64,000 nucleotides of DNA from Vespa crabro (GCF_910589235.1 NC_060973.1:4659501-4723500), one strand, 5' to 3'; shown: positions 40,001-52,664, counted from the stretch's first letter. Numbers and translations: made by a program. Notes: generated from the sequence alone by a model not told the origin.

Positions 40001-41661
40001 TTAAACATATTTATTTTTAATATTCTCACTTGTATAGCCAATTTCATTCTATGGGCACTGTAATGACGTTCCCTAAATTTGTGTAATTCTTCGTAAAGTT
40101 TATCATCCGTTACGTTATCTCGTAACGTTATTAAATTTCCCCAGGTAAATTTTCTTGCGGGATGATTTGGTCTCGCGAAACTACAAAATAACTGTTCCTT
40201 TCTATAAAGATCAGAAGGCAAAGCCATCTGAAATTCTATATATTTTCTATTAGATATATATATATATACATATATATGTTTTCAAATAAATACATTACAC
40301 AAGGATTATAAATTTCTGCATACCACTTTCAACGGCTTCCCGTTCTCTAGCAATTGCACCTTGTTTCATTAAAGGTTTAATAAAAAATTGTGCAAAACGA
40401 TCAAGGGATGCTAATAAATATTTTTCTTGTACTTCGAAGTAAAATGTGGTTTGCTCACATTCCGTAGAAGCATTATCAGAACCACTTCTTTTTGTAATAA
40501 ATGCATCAAAATCATTTTCCTAAAAAATATAATTTACATTTGAAATAAACTTTAATTATAATAATATTTTAAGATGATTCATTTATATAATATATAATAT
40601 ACAAAGTACAAACCTGAGGATATTTTTCAGAACCCATAAAAACCATGTGTTCTAAAAAATGAGCCATTCCTGGAATTTCTGGTGGATCGCTGAAACTTCC
40701 AACGCCGACGCACAAACCGCATGCTGCCTGTAGCCACATTTTACAAAACAAAGAAAAATCTTTATATCGTATTACCCTTTTTGTAATAATTTTACAATAA
40801 ATATCTATAATATCTTTTTTTTCTTCTTTTCTTTCTTGAAATGTACCATTTTTTCTTCTCTTTTAAGACGTTTAGCTCCTAATGAATGACCATCATCGCT
40901 CTCTAATCGTTCGCATTCACCTTTACCCTCTTCATCTTCTCCACTTTCGTCATCTTCATCTTCACTTTCATCCTCATCCTCATCCTCATCCTCTTCATCG
41001 TCATCATCGGTCTCATCATCTTCAGTCTCGCTACTTATTGCATCAGCTTAACATATGACAAATGAACTATTATTTGTACAAATCATATAAATGATATCTA
41101 TTTTGAATAGATCAATTTTCCATACAATATTCCATACAAATTAAACATTTTTACAAAAATTGAATGTTAAAACTGTATCATTACCTTGAATACCATCAAT
41201 ATTATGTGAAGGATATTTAGTCGAATGTAAATCTGCGATTAACAAAGCTGTAAGTCCATTTTCCAATTTGATGACTCTAAACAAATTTGATTAAAAAAAA
41301 GATTCTGTCACTCATGTCACCTACCTCAAAAGAAGATTGTGATCAATATTTTAATTTCCTATTACCTGTACTCTTTTTTATCATTTTCTGATTTAATTGG
41401 AGAATTCAAATATTCGAGCTTCATTTTATGCTTTTCATTATTTTCTTGGATATTTTCCATGGAAAGCGTGCTTTCATTAAGGTTAATATTATTCGAGACT
41501 TCTTGATCGTTAGACATTTCTATTGAGCTTAAATTTGGTTTCAATTTTTTTTCAGCTGGCTTTTGTAACGTTCTTTTTGGCATTATATTTGGAAACAATA
41601 TTCTTTTAAACGTACATCTAGCACTGCCTTTTAAAAGAATTTGTTGAAAAGATAAAAGCAT
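37005..41661 (-). CDS. NRDC: Nardilysin (M16 metalloendopeptidase), 14 exons
   Basis: Zinc M16 peptidase cleaving before Arg in dibasic sites and aiding ectodomain shedding in vertebrates. Exons (minus): 41661-41366, 41276-41185, 41046-40847, 40727-40614, 40519-40324, 40235-40030, 39944-39774, 39676-39333, 39261-38764, 38666-38516, 38417-38284, 38196-37818, 37746-37266, 37165-37005; 3423 nt, 1140 aa (human 1151). The inverted zinc motif HFLEH is at about residue 218 (GMAHFLEHMVFMGSEKYP), with the third ligand in EREAVESE. The feature separating nardilysin from insulysin is present: an acidic D/E run (exon 3, about residues 131-170) just before the catalytic domain. The first exon offers two starts: MLLSFQQILLKGSARCTFKR (41661), a presequence-like leader, and MPKRTLQKPAEKK (41583). 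Human NRDC has the same leader-then-AMPGRNK arrangement. The exon at 40235 starts with the acceptor just before AATTTCAG, restoring VESEFQ. Confidence 0.95.
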
Positions 41662-44600
41662 GTGCCGTGACACTAATATTGAATCACAATTTTGCGACTG
41701 ATAGAAAAAGTAGAAAACGTAATGGTGCAATAAAAAAGAGAAAATACATATGTATTGTACGAGTCAATGGAAAGAACAATTATTTCATTTTAAAATAATC
41801 TTTTGAATAATATTTAATTGTCATTACTTTTTTTTTTTATATCAGAAGCGTGTCTGCTTGACGCACTAACTGCAGATTTGACAATACTACAAATTTCTTA
41901 CTTATCGACCGAACTTCTGACATTAGTCTGACGTAGAAATCGATTTTTATTTCTCTTTAATTTTATTTTTAAATCAAAAACAAAGTGAATAAAACATCTT
42001 AATGCCTCATTAAAAATTGTTTTTCATCAAAAGCGCTTTTGCTTTTCTCATCTGTTTTATTATTCAAAGTTTTATTGCGATATTTACATGTTATTAATAA
42101 TATGCACTAAGTCACTTGTATGAATCTACGCGAGCTTTACATTAGATTATACATTATATAGAAATGTTACAAACAGGTACAAAAACTATTCTACTTGTTT
42201 ATTTTAACTTATGAACTAACAATTAACCGATTATGCAATATATTTATATATCGCATAAATGTAATCATTCTCAAAGCTATGAATATTTATATTCTTCAAT
42301 TTTCGTATTTGAATACATAAAACAAAGTACACTTTTATTTATGCACATAATAATAATAATAATAAATATGTTACTTCGTTTTTATCATTATTACTTTGTA
42401 ATCATATACAATCATACAAATTTATGTACGTTTATCTTTTTTTATTTAAAAAAAAAAAGAAAAAAAAAAGCGCCAAATTTAAATGAACGATAATCAGAAT
42501 GATGCATCAAAGTTTTTGTACTGTCACAGAGATGTAATCAAGATCTTCGTTTGCATCAAAATTTTGATCCATTTGAGACTAATTTTGCAAAGAAAAAAGA
42601 AAAGTATCAAAATATAATTATTACTTGAATGATAACGAAATCAAGATAATTATTGGTAGTAAGATTTTGATTACAAATCTAATTCGAATTCGAATTCTTT
42701 CCTTTATTCTTCATTGATCTTCTTGATTTTTTTATTTTTACATAATTTGGCCATTTTTGGCAGTGCAATGTCATAGATACAAAATATGCAATGAAATATA
42801 TTAATTGTTTAAATACCAATGTGTTCCTACTGATTATGAAATTTCTATAGATACTTCCATATCTTGATATTTTACACTTTGAATACATTATATTTTTATT
42901 AACTCGTTTACAACGTTTCTGTATCTTTTAAAATTTTATTTAAATATGAAAATGCAGTATATTTAATGTGCATCGCATATTGCTTATTTCTTTTTTTCAT
43001 GGACGGTAGATATAAAATATGACAATCTATATTTCTAATTCCATTTTTTTCTTTCCATGAATCTGTATTTACGTATGTATGTATATTGCATTGCGTTTTA
43101 TTTTTTCTCTACAAACATAATTCATAAAACATATTGTGTGATAAAAAAGTGTGCTTTATGGTTTATACGCACTTAACTAGTATACTTTCAAATAGAATAG
43201 TAACATATTTTTTGTTATATTATGAACTGTATTTTTCCTTTGTCCCTATTTTATCTTTGTCTAAGATACTCATTATTTCATACAACAACACACATACGTA
43301 TATATTAAAAAATATTTACAATGTTATTCTATAAAAATGTTGTACGATGAAGTTTTTCAGTTTCATATGTACATATCACACATTTTTATAGCACTGTTCG
43401 TGATCGCCTAATGGGCCTAATAATTGTCTATCATACTTTTTATAATAATTATTTTTATGCAAATATAATTTTGCGAACTGAAAAATGATTAAATCATCGA
43501 TCGTTATATTTAATTACAATATTTCCTAAATTCTTAACGTGAGTGTGATTAAATCTTTATATTATGCTTCTGAAAACCCTTTTAATAGAGATTAATGTGT
43601 ATATAACTTTAATACGTTACTTGGAGATTTTCTACTGACATTGCAATGCTGAAAAAAATAAATAAACCGTTCAGAAAATCATTCGCACAATTATATATAG
43701 GGACGATTTTATATCGATACCATAACATATCCACGGAAAAATATGCATAAGCTAGTTCTTTGTTAATTATTAGAAATCGTTTAATGTATATTTTTCTGAA
43801 AAAATAAAATCATGAATGTACGATTAAAAATCTATTAATGTTTATTAGAAAAAAAAGAAGTATTTACAGTAATACAAATACTTTCTATACAAAATGTATC
43901 TTTGAGTCAACTAAGTCTGTCTTATGAGAAACAAAAAAGAACATCTTTGTGTGATAAAATCAAACTTGAAAGATTGGTCCCATTTCTTAATCATAAAACA
44001 TACTTTATACATCTTAAAGCAAGCTTTCTATTGTATTAGTACATGATAGATTTATAATACCACGTTTGATTTTCCTAAAAATGTTGTAATACAAGTATAT
44101 CAGTATTTCGTCTATTGTTATATAAATTTAGAGATAGCTCTTATTATATACAACTTATTTTGAATATAATATTACTTTTTAATTAAGTATTTTTTCAAAT
44201 CAAGTATTTACCGTAGCGTAAATAATGCAAATATATAGGACAATTAGAAATCACATCTGAAAGGATAGAATTTTTCTCTAATAAATTAAAAGAATTCTAT
44301 CGATTAGATACTTTACAAAGTTTGTATTAATTGATCCTACATTTGTACATTAGTGCAAAAATATCAATAAAATAATGTTAATAAATCAAAATATTAGGTA
44401 CGTTGTATTATAATATTTTTAAGGAAAACTCATAAACGTGAGCTTTGTCATATCATTAATTAAAAAAATAAAAAAAAAAAAAAATAAAAAAAAAAAAAAT
44501 AAAAAAATAAAAAGAAAAAAAAGGTAGTTTTGTTATACAACCTAGCATTATTACTTGCAAGATGTATATACAATATTAAAATCAATTACTGATATGCCAT

Positions 44601-46245
44601 ATCTATTGTCAATATAAAAATTTCAATAATATTCTGAAAAGCTATGAAATCTCAATTTATATACTTTTTATACGAATAATCAAGTTGTCAATTGAATATT
44701 GTTCTAAGTTGAGAAAGGAACATTTTTCTACAATTAAATAAAAACTAAGAATACGATTACTGTTATACTTAAAAACAAATCAGGTATACAATTCCCATCT
44801 GCTTATTCTATAAAAAAATTTTTTCTTTCTGACCATTCCATAGCTGTCGTCTTTGTACTCTACCTAAATGTGATACTACGTAATCTTATGTTTTTTCAGG
44901 TATATAATTGCAGAAACATTTACAATTATTATTTATCTCAGAAATGTATAAAAAGTATAATACATCAGTCTGGCCAACATAACAATGACCAAATACTTAT
45001 TAATCTATGTTACATTTTTTTTCGTTTTTTTTTTTTCGTTTCAAATATAGTCATAGTTACAAAATATAAACAATGATAATGCTGATGATACAGATAAAAC
45101 GTTATAAATTACCGCATTCGAAACTCATTTTTTTTTACCATAATGTTCAGTTATATATAATATAACAGTTTTTTAATATAAACGTAATGTTGTTTGTTAT
45201 TATTTGTTTTCTCAATACACCTTTTTTTATTAGACATATAAAATTGCAAAGCAATACATATATTTTTGCAAAAAGAAAAAAGGAAAAAAAAAAAGAAAAA
45301 AAAAAGTAAGAACTACGATAAGAAGGATACGTCAAAAATTAGAGAAGATATTTTGAAATTTTCTATGGTGCTAGAACGATAGAACTATACGTGTATAGAG
45401 ATTACAGAGAAACAAGATCGGTACATATACTATTCGCAATAATATTAAACGGAAGTTTGTGAAATCATTCAATGAATTTGGAAGATCTTCATATGTAACT
45501 ATATATCTTATTATAGTTACTAATGCAGTGTGTAAAGTAAATACGATATTTATGATAGCGCTAATTCATGAGCGCATACTATCTATACAATCTAAAATGC
45601 ATGACATATATACTACTAAGTTTGTTACATAAATTACTAAAGTTTTAAATCTATAACTCAATATTTTCGATCATATAAAAGCTAACATGTTAAACTGATA
45701 TAGTGGGATATATACCACTTTGCTTGTTATACTTTTCATCATCATATGTACACTATATAGTACTGATGTTGTTTGTTGCGATTGCGTCTACTCACAATTT
45801 TACTTGGTAATTGAGGCATGACAAAAAAGTATTTCCATGCACACATATCGTAATATATATAAAAATTATAACTTTTATAATCTTATAAAGTTTACATTAT
45901 ATTAAAAATTAAATAATTATTATGAGCAAAATGATGTGCTATATCGAAGATCATTTATATCGATTAACAATGAAAAGAATTCAAAAGACGTATAATAATT
46001 ATAAATCAATTATTCTACTAAAGCTTTTGAACTTTTTTCATGGATATTATGATATACGATATAGAAATCCATCTTAAACTCAACTCATAAGATCGTCATA
46101 CTGCATAAAATTTGACGCACTTTTAATTTTTCTCCTTTATTTTGTTCTATGCGCATGAAATGTTTTTATCGAAACCTCTGAAAAATGGGTATATAATACT
46201 TATAGATACATTTATCCTTTTCAATATGTTAAATAATATCTAAAT
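41662..46245. other. Gene-free AT-rich region: nardilysin promoter and FoxN 3' UTR side
   Basis: 4.6 kb. The first few hundred bases upstream of nardilysin (to about 42000) should contain its promoter. The rest lies downstream of the minus-strand FoxN stop and may be partly its 3' UTR. Very AT-rich; A-runs at 44461-44522 and 45270-45306. No RNA gene or convincing exon seen. Confidence 0.5.
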
Positions 46246-48988
46246 TTATTCAATTTTAAGAAAAGATTCTGCTGTGGTTCCAGCCCTTAATAGTAAAGGC
46301 GCTTTTCTTCGAGAAGTAGTTACTGGTTGATATACGTAATTTCCTTGTATCGCACCCGTTAGAGTTTTCTGCTTTTTTGTACTAGGACTTAATTCATATT
46401 CAATTGCCTCCTGTTTAGTAATGTTTAATTGCATGTGTAAAGCATCTTTATTATCCTCTATGTCAATTTCATCATAAAGTTGTTCCGTTATGTCAACGTC
46501 GCAATCCTGGCTACTTTCATCGTAACTATCTGTAACCGAATTAGCTGCGATATGACTGTGTATAGATTCATCATAGACAGCATTTTCTTCTGCAGTCTCA
46601 TCGCCAGAACTTTCTGTTTCTTCCGACATGTCACCACTGCCAGCATACTTCATCTCTCCTCTTTCAAGTAATTCTAGATGATCCGGATATATCATCGCCT
46701 TCTTAATTGCTAATGGATCCTTCCTTGACCATTTCTGGACTTCTTCATCCATTTTCGCTATCTTGGCTGGATTAATTGCCCACAAACAGCCTTTTCTTTG
46801 GTTTCCATTTCCAGCTGGTTTCTCAATTTTTTCGAAACATTTATTCAACGAAAGATTATGCCTCACAGAGTTCTTCCAACCATTTGGTGCAGTTTTAAAA
46901 TATGGAAAATGTTCGCTGTAACATAAATATGAAAGTTTTAAAAATACGTTTAGCCATGTTGCTTGGTAAAATGAACGAAAAGATTAATGCGAATTTTTTA
47001 TAAATAAAACATAAGAAATAATTTTACTTTAAGAAATCCCCAACAGGATAATGAAAAAAAAAGGAAAAAAAAAAAGAAAAAGAAAAAAGAACATATTATA
47101 TTTCTTTTATAATATTATAAATAAAAACATCAATTCATACGTTTAATATAAAAATACGCTTCAGGAAGGGGAACATAAGAGTTTATTTGAAACAATCGTA
47201 AGTCCACGAAAATCGTAAAGGATAAACAAAGAGTACCGCCTATAGTTTCTAGGGGGACTGTACCCTGACATGCACCTGGTGCTCCAAGGGCCCCATACAA
47301 AATGGCAGCTCCCCCCTTATAACCTGGGAATAAAGGAGAGAAGACAATACTTTCTCCCTTCGTTCCCCGAACACGAGGAGAGAAGAGAAGAGGGGAGAGG
47401 GGAGGAGAGGGGGAAGGGAGGGGTAGTACCCAACCCTTGTCTTTCCGGCCAAATGGCTGAAAATAAGCGATCTGGGACTTTGTTTGTTGAACGAAAGTCT
47501 TTCTCTTTTGTTAACATTCTTTTTTCTATGTTCGCACTATTAACCATTATCCTTAGTTTTTTTTCATTTAAATATATTATAAAAATAATACGGTTAGCTT
47601 TCATATATTTTAATGAGAAAGAATGAAAACGATATAACGAAATAAATTTTGTTAGTGACTTACCACATAAAGTTGTAAATTTCTGAAACCGGCAGGGAGC
47701 CCGTTTGACTATTTTTCAAGGCCATTGCGATCAAGCAAGAGTAAGAATACGCAGGCTTCGGATAAAGCTTGTCCTCGTAATCGGACAAATCAAATTCTTT
47801 ATTAATCGTTGAGATTGCTGGGGATGAAGTCGTGCTGACGTGAATGTTGTTATTGTAAATCTGCTTCCTAACATGCTGCGGTTGTTGTTGATTCGGTTGA
47901 CTCTGCAGGACTTTAAAATTTTGTACCCTTATGCCGGATATAGTATTGATTTTCGGTGACAAATGAGCCTTCGTTATTTGAGGTGATATCGTTTTAACGG
48001 CAGTATTTACCGGTATCGTAGTAGACGCCTTTGCTTTTAAAATCGGAATCGTCCTCGTTAATTCCTGCTCATCCTCGGTGTCCTCCTCAGTTTCCGTTAT
48101 ATCATTTTCATACTGTTCGATTTCCGTATCGATCTCGTTATAATTTTCATTATCATTATCATTGTCATTATCATTATCATTATCATTATCATTATCATTA
48201 TCATTATCATTATCATTATCATTCTCGTTATCATTTTCATGATCGTTTTCGTTTTCATTCTCGTTTTCGTTATCATTATCATTGTCGTTCTCGTTGTCAT
48301 TCTCGTTATCATCGTCATTTTCTACCTCGTTCTCAACGTCTATTTTCTCCTCTTTAACGTCTATCTTTGGCGAGAAAGAAAAGTGCCGTCTGTTACTATT
48401 TGGTGTAGGACTGTGGATGGCCATGTGGGGCATTACCGAATTGGGGTTCACCATAATGGAGGCAGCATCGCCGCCACTCAAATCGAAATTGAAATTGCTG
48501 CAGAAAAACGAAGAAGAAAAACTCTGTGAGGAAATGGAAGTGGTGTCTCCTTTCGATCGATTCGAGGATCGTCTCATACCGATCTCGTTTCGTGTTTTAT
48601 CGTAATCATGTCATCGTTATCGTTATTATCATGATCATCATCGTCATCGTCATCATCATCATCGTCATCATGATCATCATCATCATTCATACCTGTTAGA
48701 GCTATTGCTGTTGCCGTTGAGCAAACTGGTGGAACCGAACCATCCGCTGAGATCGTTGTCACATCCAACCGGATTGTCGTCCAATTCTAACGGCGACAAA
48801 TCACCGAAATTGAAGCCAAGATCTGCGTGGCCACCGATTACCCCTTCGATCTCGCATTTGATGTCGACGTCGAGCATTTCCTGAAGTGAAAGACTATCGG
48901 TGCCCAGGTAGTAATCCATAGCGAGCCAAGGGTCCCTCGATGGTCCCTGATCCAGCCCAGTACCGCGTCTACTCTCTGTATCCAACAT
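46246..48988 (-). CDS. FoxN4: Forkhead transcription factor, FoxN1/4 class (jumeau-like)
   Basis: DNA-binding forkhead regulator. Coding exons (minus): 48988-48693, 48497-47664, 46915-46246; 1800 nt, 599 aa. The forkhead domain spans exons 2 and 3: [41 protein letters not shown], then [20 protein letters not shown] (recognition helix with NxxRHNLS) and [20 protein letters not shown], distinctive for FoxN1/N4 and fly Jumu. Exon 1 encodes an acidic N-terminus ([17 protein letters not shown]) and the tail is acidic then basic ([14 protein letters not shown]). A long Asp/Asn/Glu repeat precedes the forkhead (bases 48140-48330). The exon-2 acceptor was set at 48498-48499 (TGCAG) by phase. Exon 1 opens 8 nt after a strong acceptor (48997-48998), so at least one upstream non-coding exon exists. 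FoxN1 and FoxN4 cannot be separated here. Confidence 0.92.
47225..47480. other. GC-rich island within FoxN intron 2
   Basis: About 250 bp of GC-rich, purine/pyrimidine-structured sequence in an otherwise AT-rich intron. It has CCCCATACAAAATGGCAGCTC, a GGGGAGAGG-rich block and CCGGCCAAATGGC. No phase-consistent exon was found. Candidate enhancer or alternative exon. Confidence 0.4.
48140..48330. repeat. Coding (ATTATC)n repeat giving Asp/Asn run in FoxN
   Basis: Tandem hexamer/trinucleotide repeat (plus strand ATTATC, with GTCATT and CGTTTTC variants) that is in frame and read on the minus strand as DNDN then NENE residues. It begins pure near 48150-48225 and degenerates upstream in the gene. 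Confidence 0.9.
48630..48691. repeat. (ATC)n repeat at the start of FoxN intron 1
   Basis: ATC/GTC trinucleotide array abutting the 5' splice site of exon 1 (donor at 48692). Confidence 0.85.
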
Positions 48989-49362
48989 TCACCTGACTGA
49001 AAAGAAAAGAAAATACATGTTTATAAAAAGAAAAAAAAAAAATTATCAAATCTCTATTGGTTGCAGCTTCTTAAATCGCCCAAGTCAAATTAAATAAATC
49101 AATGAAAAATTCAAAGAGACGTCATGGTGGTAGATATATCAGGGATTAGAAATATAAAAACAAAGTTCTATCTTCCTACCGACGTCGTTTTCCAAGGGCT
49201 GTCATATATACCAGTCGAGTAAATGCCAAGCACTCCTCGAGCCATTGACCGAAGAAGAAAATAATACTATATTCGATCCCAAGTACAGTGCAAGAATCAT
49301 CTAATCACGCTAATGTATATATACATATATACGTATATATGCATTATATATATGTCTATATC

Positions 49363-49421
<59 letters not shown>

Positions 49422-50290
49422 ATCTCTTTCTTTTTTAGAAATATATATATATATTTCTAAATTTTACATTATTTAAGTCTCTGTCAAGTAAAAACATCAA
49501 CAAATGAGAGACAACAAAACAACAACGACAATTTTACTCGGAAGTAGAAATTCTTATCGAGATAAACAATACGGAACCATTCGATATTCGAAGTGATTCC
49601 ACGAGAGACGAGGCTAATAGATCCTCGATTATGTGTCCGTAAGCATGACCTCGCGTGCGGCAATCCGTACGTGTGTGTGTATCTGTATGTGCGCGCGCGC
49701 TAGCATCACACGTTTACTAGTTCATCGTAGGCTGGGACGTAATACGTGAGTCCTCTCTTTTTCTTTCTCTATATTTCTGTCTGTGTATATATATATATGC
49801 GCGTACACGAGGGTCTTGAACCCACAAGCGACTTGTGGGTGTGACTGACTCATAGTATTATAGTCGATTTACTATAGAGCGCGCGTGGACTCTCGTAGTA
49901 AGCCTCCCCCCTTCTTTTCTCGTTCTACGGTTCGCTTCCCTTCTCCCTCGAGTGAGAACGAATGAGAGAAAAGGAGTGGGGGCAAAAGAAGAAGAGGAAC
50001 GAAGCGGAGAGGGAGAGCTGGTCGGGAAGGGGAGAGAATTACGAGTTGCCCGCACGATCGTGACTGTATTCCCTCGCGAACGTGTATTATTTTGTATGGC
50101 CTAATGTGTGCACGGGAGATGGGAGGGAGAGGAGAAGAAAAAAGAAACGGGAGAGGGAAAGAGAGGTTATGTTCGCTCGAGTATAAACTGTACGTACGTA
50201 TGTACGTATATATGATGTGCGACCGATGATAATATAACGAGGCTTGTAACACATATATAAACAAATTATATTGCTGACACACGACTGAAG
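48989..50290. other. Upstream region of FoxN coding exon 1
   Basis: The acceptor for coding exon 1 is at 48997-48998, so most of this is probably intron. It contains (AT)n at 49367-49414, a CG/GT-rich patch near 49660-49700 and a hairpin at 49820-49840. No coding exon seen; the two minus frames at 49858-50531 reflect CT-rich composition. Confidence 0.45.
49367..49414. repeat. (AT)n microsatellite
   Basis: About 24 AT units. Confidence 0.95.
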
Positions 50291-50294
50291 AAAT

Positions 50295-50346
50295 AGAAAG
50301 ATAGAGAGATAGAGACAGAGATAGAGATAGAGATAGAGATAGAGAT

Positions 50347-50405
<59 letters not shown>

Positions 50406-50410
50406 GAGAG
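50295..50410. repeat. Compound (GATA/GAGATA)n-(GA)n-(GACA)n microsatellite
   Basis: Three consecutive simple motifs: ATAGAG hexamers (50310-50355), AG dinucleotides (to about 50385), CAGA tetramers (to about 50404). Confidence 0.95.
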
Positions 50411-50729
50411 AATTGATCCCGTACGAAGACCCACCAACGCTCATCATACTACGAGATGTTCTCATTATAATAACAATCGTTGTTGTATTGTACGCGCGCG
50501 CGCCTGTGTAGGGCAAAAATATAATTTGCATAATTCTTACATATTATAATCATTGCTAACTCTTGATAAAACGATTTTTTCATGTTACGGTAATTTGAAT
50601 TTCCCGCCGATTAGAAGGCCATGTTGTAATGAACTTTCTGAATTTCCCGCCATATTTCGCGAGATAAATGTTTCTAAACAGAATTGTGATGCAGTATTTA
50701 CAAGCTCGTATAATGTATCTATTACTACA

Positions 50730-50764
50730 TAATAATAACAATAATAATAATCATAATCATAATC

Positions 50765-50799
<35 letters not shown>

Positions 50800-50800
50800 C

Positions 50801-50845
<45 letters not shown>

Positions 50846-50846
50846 T
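50730..50846. repeat. (AAT)n microsatellite with CAT interruptions
   Basis: About 39 trinucleotide units, interrupted by several ATC/AAC units. Confidence 0.95.
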
Positions 50847-51900
50847 TGAGTTATTTTTTTCTCTTTTATAGTCGAAATTGAAGTATAAGTATCGTATAAA
50901 CGGATGAGAGATCATATGTGAACGACGATGATGAATTGACGTAAGCAGTTGCCGTTGGTGTTTGTATCAAAATGAACAGTCGTCGTTTCATATTCTCACA
51001 TCTGCATTCCAAGGAATATATAAATATATGTATATATATATATACGGTCGGATATACGGTCATATAAGCACCACTCGCTATGTTCTATCCGAAGTACAAG
51101 CTTTCTTGATTGTCCATAATTATCCTCAAGCGACGAATACTTAGTACATTCTTCTACAGTTGCACACGTTCTTTTTCTCATATATATATACATATTTATA
51201 CATATATATACACACATATACGATATGCGTGTGATGTGTGCGCGCGTGCGTCCATTTGTGTTCCCCTTCTATAAGAAGTCGTTCTTTCTTACTCATAAAA
51301 AATGTCATTCTGACCAAACCACCCTATGATCGTTGTTGATCGTTGAGAAATCTTAATCGAACTTTTTTCTTTAGCGAATAAGAAGATTCTAACTCAAAGT
51401 TTAATATACGATCTTTTCAGGATGTATGGACTGGTTAATATTGAATGCTTTAAATAGAATCACTCTGCTGATAGGATGAGGTAAAACTATCGAGTGTCCG
51501 TGGCTGTTATATATTGAAGAGAACGCAAGAAGATCTTCCTACTTTTTAATGATGTTCTTTTTAATAGCATTTCTTTTTTCAATCTGTCCATTAAACGAAA
51601 TAGAGAGAGAAAAACTTTGGATTATTTATAATTGTTAGTATAAAATAAAATTAAAAGTTTTTTTTTCTTTTTTTCTTTCTTTTAAAAAAAAATCAACATT
51701 ACATTGTAATGAAAGTTCTTCAGAGAGCACTTTTTTTCCCTATCTTTTAAGAGAAAAAGAGAAAGAAAAAAGATAAATATTGAAAAATATAATCATTAGT
51801 TTAGATTTGAAAAAAGAATGAAGAAAAAACAGCAGTACATTGTAGTTAAAAAAAAAGAAGAAAGAAATGGAAAAAAAAATCAGTGAAGAAGATACTTGAA

Positions 51901-51966
<66 letters not shown>

Positions 51967-52418
51967 TCAACAGAATTAGAGGACATCATGAGAAAAAGCA
52001 GACACGTTGAAGAAAAAATTATGTCTGTTTTGCCGCTGTTGTTCCTAGTATATATATTATATGTCACAGCAGTGTCAAATTCTCATATACGAAAGCCTCA
52101 TAGTTGTTTCTACTGCTTTCTTGGAACGTATAGATAGTTCGTCGAACAATGTAACAAAATAGAAAGTGAAATCTATTTGCGTAAGATAGTAATGCTGTGC
52201 TCTCACATGTTCCTTTTCTCTCTCTCTCTCTCCCTCTTTCATTCTATCTCTCTCTCTCTCACTCTCTCTCTTTTTTGTTTTTCTCAAATAATTTGCAAAA
52301 TCGTTATATGTAAAGATACATAGGAACGTAAGTATCAACTTTGATTCGTTAACTTCGTAGTGAAACGATCAGATGACGTTGTCTTTCCATTTTACCATTA
52401 TAGTATATGTATATACAG
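50847..52418. other. Repeat-rich non-coding region
   Basis: Contains (AG)n at 51905-51962 and CT/TC tracts at 52217-52271. No splice-supported exon seen. Reading frames here are repeat-driven. Confidence 0.5.
51905..51962. repeat. (AG)n microsatellite
   Basis: About 29 AG units. Confidence 0.95.
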
Positions 52419-52527
52419 GCAGCCAGTGCGGGCGTACATTATGAGGGCTCGAGTTCCAAGAAGGGACTCGAAACGATAGACGATCCTAAAAGACCCTGGG
52501 AGCTATTCAACCTGAAATCCTTCACAG
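52419..52527 (+). CDS. Orphan GC-rich exon-like segment, gene unknown
   Basis: 109 nt beginning after ATATACAG and ending before GTCATA. It is open in one frame, with balanced codon use and GC content near 50% amid strongly AT/simple-repeat flanks. It encodes AASAGVHYEGSSSKKGLETI followed by DDPKRPWELFNLKSFTG. The residue mix (W, F, P, D, K, G) is protein-like and unlike the low-complexity frames around it. I cannot assign a family. The donor is weak, and the frame also runs on to 52676 through CT-rich and poly-A sequence, so it could be an exon of a gene whose other parts lie outside the window, or an old retrocopy fragment. Confidence 0.4.
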
Positions 52528-52630
52528 GTCATAAAGGGGCCTCTTCTCTATCTATCTTTCTATCTCTCTCTCGCTTTCTTTTTCTCTTTCTTTGTGCGTG
52601 TTCGTTCCTTCCTGTTCGTTCGAGGCTATT

Positions 52631-52631
<1 letters not shown>

Positions 52632-52664
<33 letters not shown>

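Noticed and set aside
48031..48605. Several plus-strand and minus-strand frames over the FoxN repeat
   Set aside because: They are shadows of the tandem repeat (HYHYHY, MIMIMI, VIVI compositions); only the D/N/E frame joins to the forkhead domain.
49858..50531. Ser/Leu-rich minus-strand frames of up to 219 residues
   Set aside because: They translate CT/AG microsatellites (SLSLSL) and purine-rich sequence.
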